Positions 60,934 through 64,000 of a DNA stretch of 64,000 nt are shown piece after piece. Each line of letters opens with the position of its first letter. The first letter of the stretch is position 1. The notes under the pieces are model-generated. The model was not told the origin of the DNA. It saw only the letters and a list, made by a program, of their open reading frames with translations, and did not search any database. The stretch is taken from positions 62,001 through 126,000 of the forward strand of contig CALFSK010000069.1 in assembly GCA_937916845.1 (NCBI GenBank). The letters are read 5' to 3'. This stretch comes from an uncultured Lactobacillus sp. Lineage in GTDB: Bacteria > Bacillota > Bacilli > Lactobacillales > Lactobacillaceae. The translations under genes were made by a program, and so were the position numbers.

Positions 60934-61093
60934 AAAGTGCCTCACTTTGTTAGTGTCTTAAAAATGTCACCGCCAGCTTTCAAAAATCAACCATTATGGT
61001 GATTAGTCCATGCTATATTAAGGACAATCAGGAAAGCGGCTTCGGTGATATGGTTAATTGTAACCGGATTCGTGAACGAAAGGAAATTTAACT

Positions 61094-61909
61094 ATGACGA
61101 TTAAACTAATTGCAATCGATATCGACGACACGTTACTCAATTCGGCGGGAAAATTACTGCCAAGCACGATTCAAGCAGTCCAAAAAGCAACGGCGCAGGG
61201 CGTTAAAATTGTCCTCTGTACCGGCCGGCCGCTAGCGGGGGTCAAACCATACTTAGCAGAATTGGGCATTACGGGCGACGACCAGTACGTTGTGACGTAT
61301 AACGGCGCTGTAATCGAAAGTGTTACCGGTCGCGTGGTCGCAAAGCACTTAGTGGCTAACGCTGACTACCGCCGGATGACGGCGTTTGCCAAGGAACACC
61401 ACGTGCCATTTAACGTCCTGGATGCGGAAAGCACGATTTACACCGCGGACCGGGATGTCAACTGGGTCACGGTCGTGCAAGCTTGGGAAAATAAGGCGGG
61501 ATTACTGGTGCGTGAACCGGATGAATTACCCGCTGATTTTCAGATTGCAAAGGGATTATTTGTCGGGGAAGGCCCCCAACTCGATGCCGTGGAACCACTA
61601 GTTAGAGAAACGTTTGGTGACAGTCTGTACGTTGTCCGGGCGGCCACGAACTTTTTGGAACTGATGCACGCTCAGGTCAATAAGGGCCAGTCGCTTAAAG
61701 ATTTGGCCAAGGTCTTAGGACTTCAAGCTGACGAAGTGATGGCGATCGGTGATGAACGTAACGATTTGCCAATGTTTGCGTTTGCTGGTACCGCGGTTGC
61801 CATGGGAAATGGTAGCAACGTTGTAAAAGAGGCATCGGATTACGTGACGCTCACAAATGATGAGGGCGGCGTGGCGGACGCCATTCAGAAACTGGTTTTG
61901 GTGAATTAG
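61094..61909 (+). CDS. HAD-superfamily (Cof-type) phosphatase
   Basis: 271 residues. Motifs AIDIDDTLLN, VLCTGRPLAGV, NKGQSLKDLA and MAIGDERNDLPMFA. It is closer to YidA-type sugar phosphatases than the paralogue at 59196. GAAAGGAAA precedes the ATG. It is divergent from the AraC gene and may be under its control. Confidence 0.93.
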   Translation: MTIKLIAIDIDDTLLNSAGKLLPSTIQAVQKATAQGVKIVLCTGRPLAGVKPYLAELGITGDDQYVVTYNGAVIESVTGRVVAKHLVANADYRRMTAFAKEHHVPFNVLDAESTIYTADRDVNWVTVVQAWENKAGLLVREPDELPADFQIAKGLFVGEGPQLDAVEPLVRETFGDSLYVVRAATNFLELMHAQVNKGQSLKDLAKVLGLQADEVMAIGDERNDLPMFAFAGTAVAMGNGSNVVKEASDYVTLTNDEGGVADAIQKLVLVN

Positions 61910-61923
61910 CGAGTAAAAAAAGA

Positions 61924-61952
61924 TTGACAGCTCCTTAAAATGAGTTTATGAT
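61924..61952 (+). promoter_or_regulatory. Promoter of the T-box leader
   Basis: TTGACA at 61924 and TATGAT at 61947 with exactly 17 bases between, about 15 bases after the HAD gene stop. Near-consensus vegetative promoter. Confidence 0.85.
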
Positions 61953-61958
61953 TGCAAT

Positions 61959-62255
61959 CATTAAAAATAAATGAGATTAAACGTGAAGATCAGGAGAGTA
62001 AGTTTGGGCCTAGTTTCAGAGAGTCGTCGGTGTCTGCAAGGCGATACTAGTCCTAACCTGAAAGTAACCTGTGAACTGCTGATGCGACGATTGACGAGTG
62101 TCAGCTGGGGGTCCCCATTATTGGACAAACGTATCGCAACTTAAAGTTGCCGTACGTGATGAGGTATTTTGCGACTCGCAAAATACGAAGATAAGGTGGT
62201 ACCACGCGCAAGCGTCCTTACTGAATCCAATTGGATTCGGTAAGGACGCTTTTTT
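61959..62255 (+). promoter_or_regulatory. T-box riboswitch leader of brnQ
   Basis: The T-box sequence AAGGTGGTACCACGCG is at 62193-62208. The terminator (GCGTCCTTAC/GTAAGGACGC with inner AATCC/GGATT, then T6) follows at 62212-62255. Stem I is visible: ATCAGGAGAGTA opens it, CCTAGT/ACTAGT is its distal part and CTGCTGAT closes it. Uncharged tRNA binding should prevent termination and allow brnQ expression. The specifier codon is not settled; GUA at 62064-62066 is one candidate. Branched-chain amino acid specificity is inferred from the gene. Confidence 0.9.
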
Positions 62256-62372
62256 GATTTCGAAGGGAACTTGAGGCTTATGCGGAATTATCGAAGTAGT
62301 GATGGTGGTTTGAACCGAGTGTAAAAATCGCTGACAGTTGGTGTTGAACATGACAAACGGAGGTTTTTTATA

Positions 62373-63748
62373 ATGCAAACGCAAAAATTATCGCTCAAAC
62401 ACTATATTATTATTGGCTCAATGCTATTCGGCATGTTTTTTGGCGCCGGTAACTTGATTTTTCCCATTCACCTAGGCCAGTTAGCGGGCGGCCACTGGTT
62501 AACGGCTGGCTGGGGATTCCTGCTGACGGGGACGATTTTGCCCTTACTCGGGATCATTGCGATTAGCGTGACCCGGAGTAGCGGTATTTACGATTTAGCT
62601 AAACCGATTGGCAAGCGCTACGCGACCACCTTTATGATCTTAACTTGTGCGACCCTCGGCCCGTTGTTTGCGACGCCCCGGACGGCGACCACGCCGTTTC
62701 AAATCGGGATTGCAAGCCACGTTAGTGCCAGTCAAGCCCCACTATACTTACTGATTTATTCGCTACTTTTCTTTAGCTTTACTTACTGGGCGTCCCGCAA
62801 ACCAACTGGCATTATTGACACAATTGGGAAACTCCTTAACCCAACCTTTTAATCTTACTAGCATTGATTTTTGGACTAGCTTTCACGCACCCGCTTGGGA
62901 CCGCTGGAACGGCCCGGGTCACGACGGCTTATCAGGGTGGCGCCTTCTTGAACGGCTTCTTGCAAGGTTATAACACGATGGACGCACTCGCAGCCTTACT
63001 ATTCGGGATCGCGGTGGTCACGACGATTCGCGGCCTTGGTCAAAAAGAACCTAAGGCAATTGCTCAAACTGCGGCCAAATCCAGTCTACTCAGTATTAGC
63101 CTGGAAGCCTTGATTTATTTAGGCTTAATCTGGCTCGGCGCAACGTCACTGGCACACTTTAAGCTATCGACAGATGGTGGAATCGCCTTTTCACAAATTG
63201 CGAACGCTTTGATGGGCGTTCCCGGGGAAATTATTTTGGCTATCATGGCGACCTTAACTTGCTTAACAACGGCGGTTGGCTTAACGACGTCGTTTTCGGA
63301 AGCCCTGCACGCTAAATTTCCAAAGATCAGTTATCGGACTTGGAACCGACTATCTTGCGGCGCCTCACTCTTGATTGCTAACATCGGCTTGGACCAGATT
63401 ATTGCTTGGTCGACGCCAATGCTCATGTTTTTATACCCGCTGGCAATTACGCTGATTATTTTAGCCATCGCTTCCCCGATTTTTCACAACGACCCCGCCG
63501 TTTACCGGTGGACGACCGCGCTGACCTTAATTCCGGCAATCTTAGATGCGTTGGGGGCGGCCCCCGCCATCATTACGCACTTAGGCTGGGTTCAACAGTT
63601 ACTGGCGTGGGATGACCGCTACTTACCACTGGCAAAACTCGGGCTAGATTGGGCCTTGCCCGCACTGATTGGGTTGATGATTGGACTCAGTTGGCACGTG
63701 ATTCAGCAAGGGTTAGCCGCACGGAATTACAAAATGAACCGGAATTAA
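62373..63748 (+). pseudogene. brnQ: Branched-chain amino acid permease, frameshifted
   Basis: The first 159 codons (62373-62852) read as a BrnQ N-terminus (GMFFGAGNLIFPIHLGQLAG) and stop at 62852. The remaining protein resumes in another frame (ALIFGLAFTHPLGTAG to the end at 63748). One extra T in the run at 62847-62850 would give NPTFLILLALIFGLAF and a single protein of about 458 residues with 12 helices, the normal BrnQ length. Without it the transporter is broken. It could also be a sequencing error or a phase-variable tract. Confidence 0.88.
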
Positions 63749-63791
63749 ATGGTGTATGATAGAAAGTAACTAATTAATGGATGGTGAGTCG

Positions 63792-64000
63792 ATGGCTTTT
63801 TTGGGAATACTTTGTTTGTTGATCGTTGCGACCACGCTAGCGGGACACTTTGCGCACCGGATGGGAATTCCGGCGGTGATTGGGGAGATCTTAGTCGGAA
63901 TCGTGCTGGGTCCCGCAATCCTCAACTGGGTCCACTTAACGACGATGGTTCAAACGTTTTCGGACATCGGGGTTGTCGTGCTGATGTTTATCGGCGGCCT
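63792..64000 (+). CDS. Partial CPA2-type sodium/proton antiporter
   Basis: The N-terminal 69 residues are seen and the gene continues past the window. MAFLGILCLLIVATTLAGHFAHRM-GIPAVIGEILVGIVLGP is typical of NapA/KefB-like CPA2 antiporters. GGTGAG lies just before the ATG at 63792. Confidence 0.88.
   Translation, partial: MAFLGILCLLIVATTLAGHFAHRMGIPAVIGEILVGIVLGPAILNWVHLTTMVQTFSDIGVVVLMFIGG

Noticed and set aside
61959..62255. Assignment of the T-box specifier to Val
   Set aside because: GUA at 62064 is possible, but the specifier loop boundaries are uncertain by eye. Only branched-chain specificity by context is claimed.
1..64000. CRISPR arrays, tRNA or rRNA genes, prophage
   Set aside because: No regularly spaced repeats, cloverleaf or rRNA-like conserved stretches, and no phage structural or integrase genes were seen.

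Overview
The window looks like a chromosomal segment of a lactic acid bacterium of the Lactiplantibacillus plantarum group. Supporting signs are the moderate GC content, many TTG/GTG or strongly Shine-Dalgarno-led starts, a class II aldolase with highly biased codon use, a CscA/WxL surface cluster, a fused choline-type ABC permease/binding protein, an L-2-hydroxyisocaproate-type dehydrogenase and a T-box ahead of brnQ. The species is an inference from gene content and remembered gene order, not from a database search. I see no rRNA, tRNA, CRISPR array, phage or intact insertion sequence.

Layout. 1-3.6 kb: a truncated nuclease-like gene, an XPD/DinG-type helicase with a RecB-like nuclease domain, and a small membrane protein. 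3.8-7.7 kb: ackA, a GNAT/MarR divergent pair and an NADH dehydrogenase. 7.7-13.2 kb: a five-gene ABC exporter or immunity-type operon and two tandem CPBP membrane proteases. 13.3-17.7 kb: a cupin-HTH regulator and potABCD. 17.9-23.1 kb: ASCH protein, two GNATs, a small membrane protein and a GntR-ABC operon. 23.3-25.9 kb: acetaldehyde dehydrogenase divergent from fba. 26.1-28.7 kb: a GPH sugar symporter and an SPFH/NfeD-like pair. 28.8-33.1 kb: a run of hairpins and a WxL/DUF916 surface cluster. 33.3-38.0 kb: dipeptidase, bioY-birA and a protein with repeated small domains. 38.1-44.2 kb: PadR-MFS, hydroxyacid dehydrogenase, amtB and rpiA. 44.4-50.9 kb: matrixin-like protease, multicopper oxidase, DUF1304, PEBP, DUF2075, Rrf2, a HicB-like orphan and a BCCP-like protein lacking its biotin lysine. 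51-58 kb: nucleoside hydrolase, SDR, a large structured intergenic element, a degenerate RNase H, choSQ and a glutathione-reductase-like gene. 58.1-64 kb: MFS, two HADs, AraC, a T-box with a frameshifted brnQ, and a truncated antiporter.

The most unusual content is noncoding. One family is a large structured element: a full copy at 52926-53455, a collapsed copy at 5055-5284 and an isolated first domain at 20070-20247. Where copies share a domain, stems are rewritten with base pairing kept while loop and joint sequences stay nearly fixed, as expected of a functional structured RNA. A second family is a ~120-nt fold placed just after membrane-protein genes, always in the sense direction and followed by an intrinsic terminator (19878, 40137, 47240, and a remnant at 43371). 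Several proteins have lost residues that define their family: the helicase lacks Fe-S cysteines, the BCCP homologue lacks its lysine, the RNase H-like protein lacks its carboxylates, and the reductase has Tyr in place of the catalytic His.

Regulation readable from sequence includes a BirA-type operator before bioY-birA, a GlnR box before amtB, palindromic operators for MarR, GntR and PadR, cre-like sites, and a T-box with a canonical promoter before brnQ.
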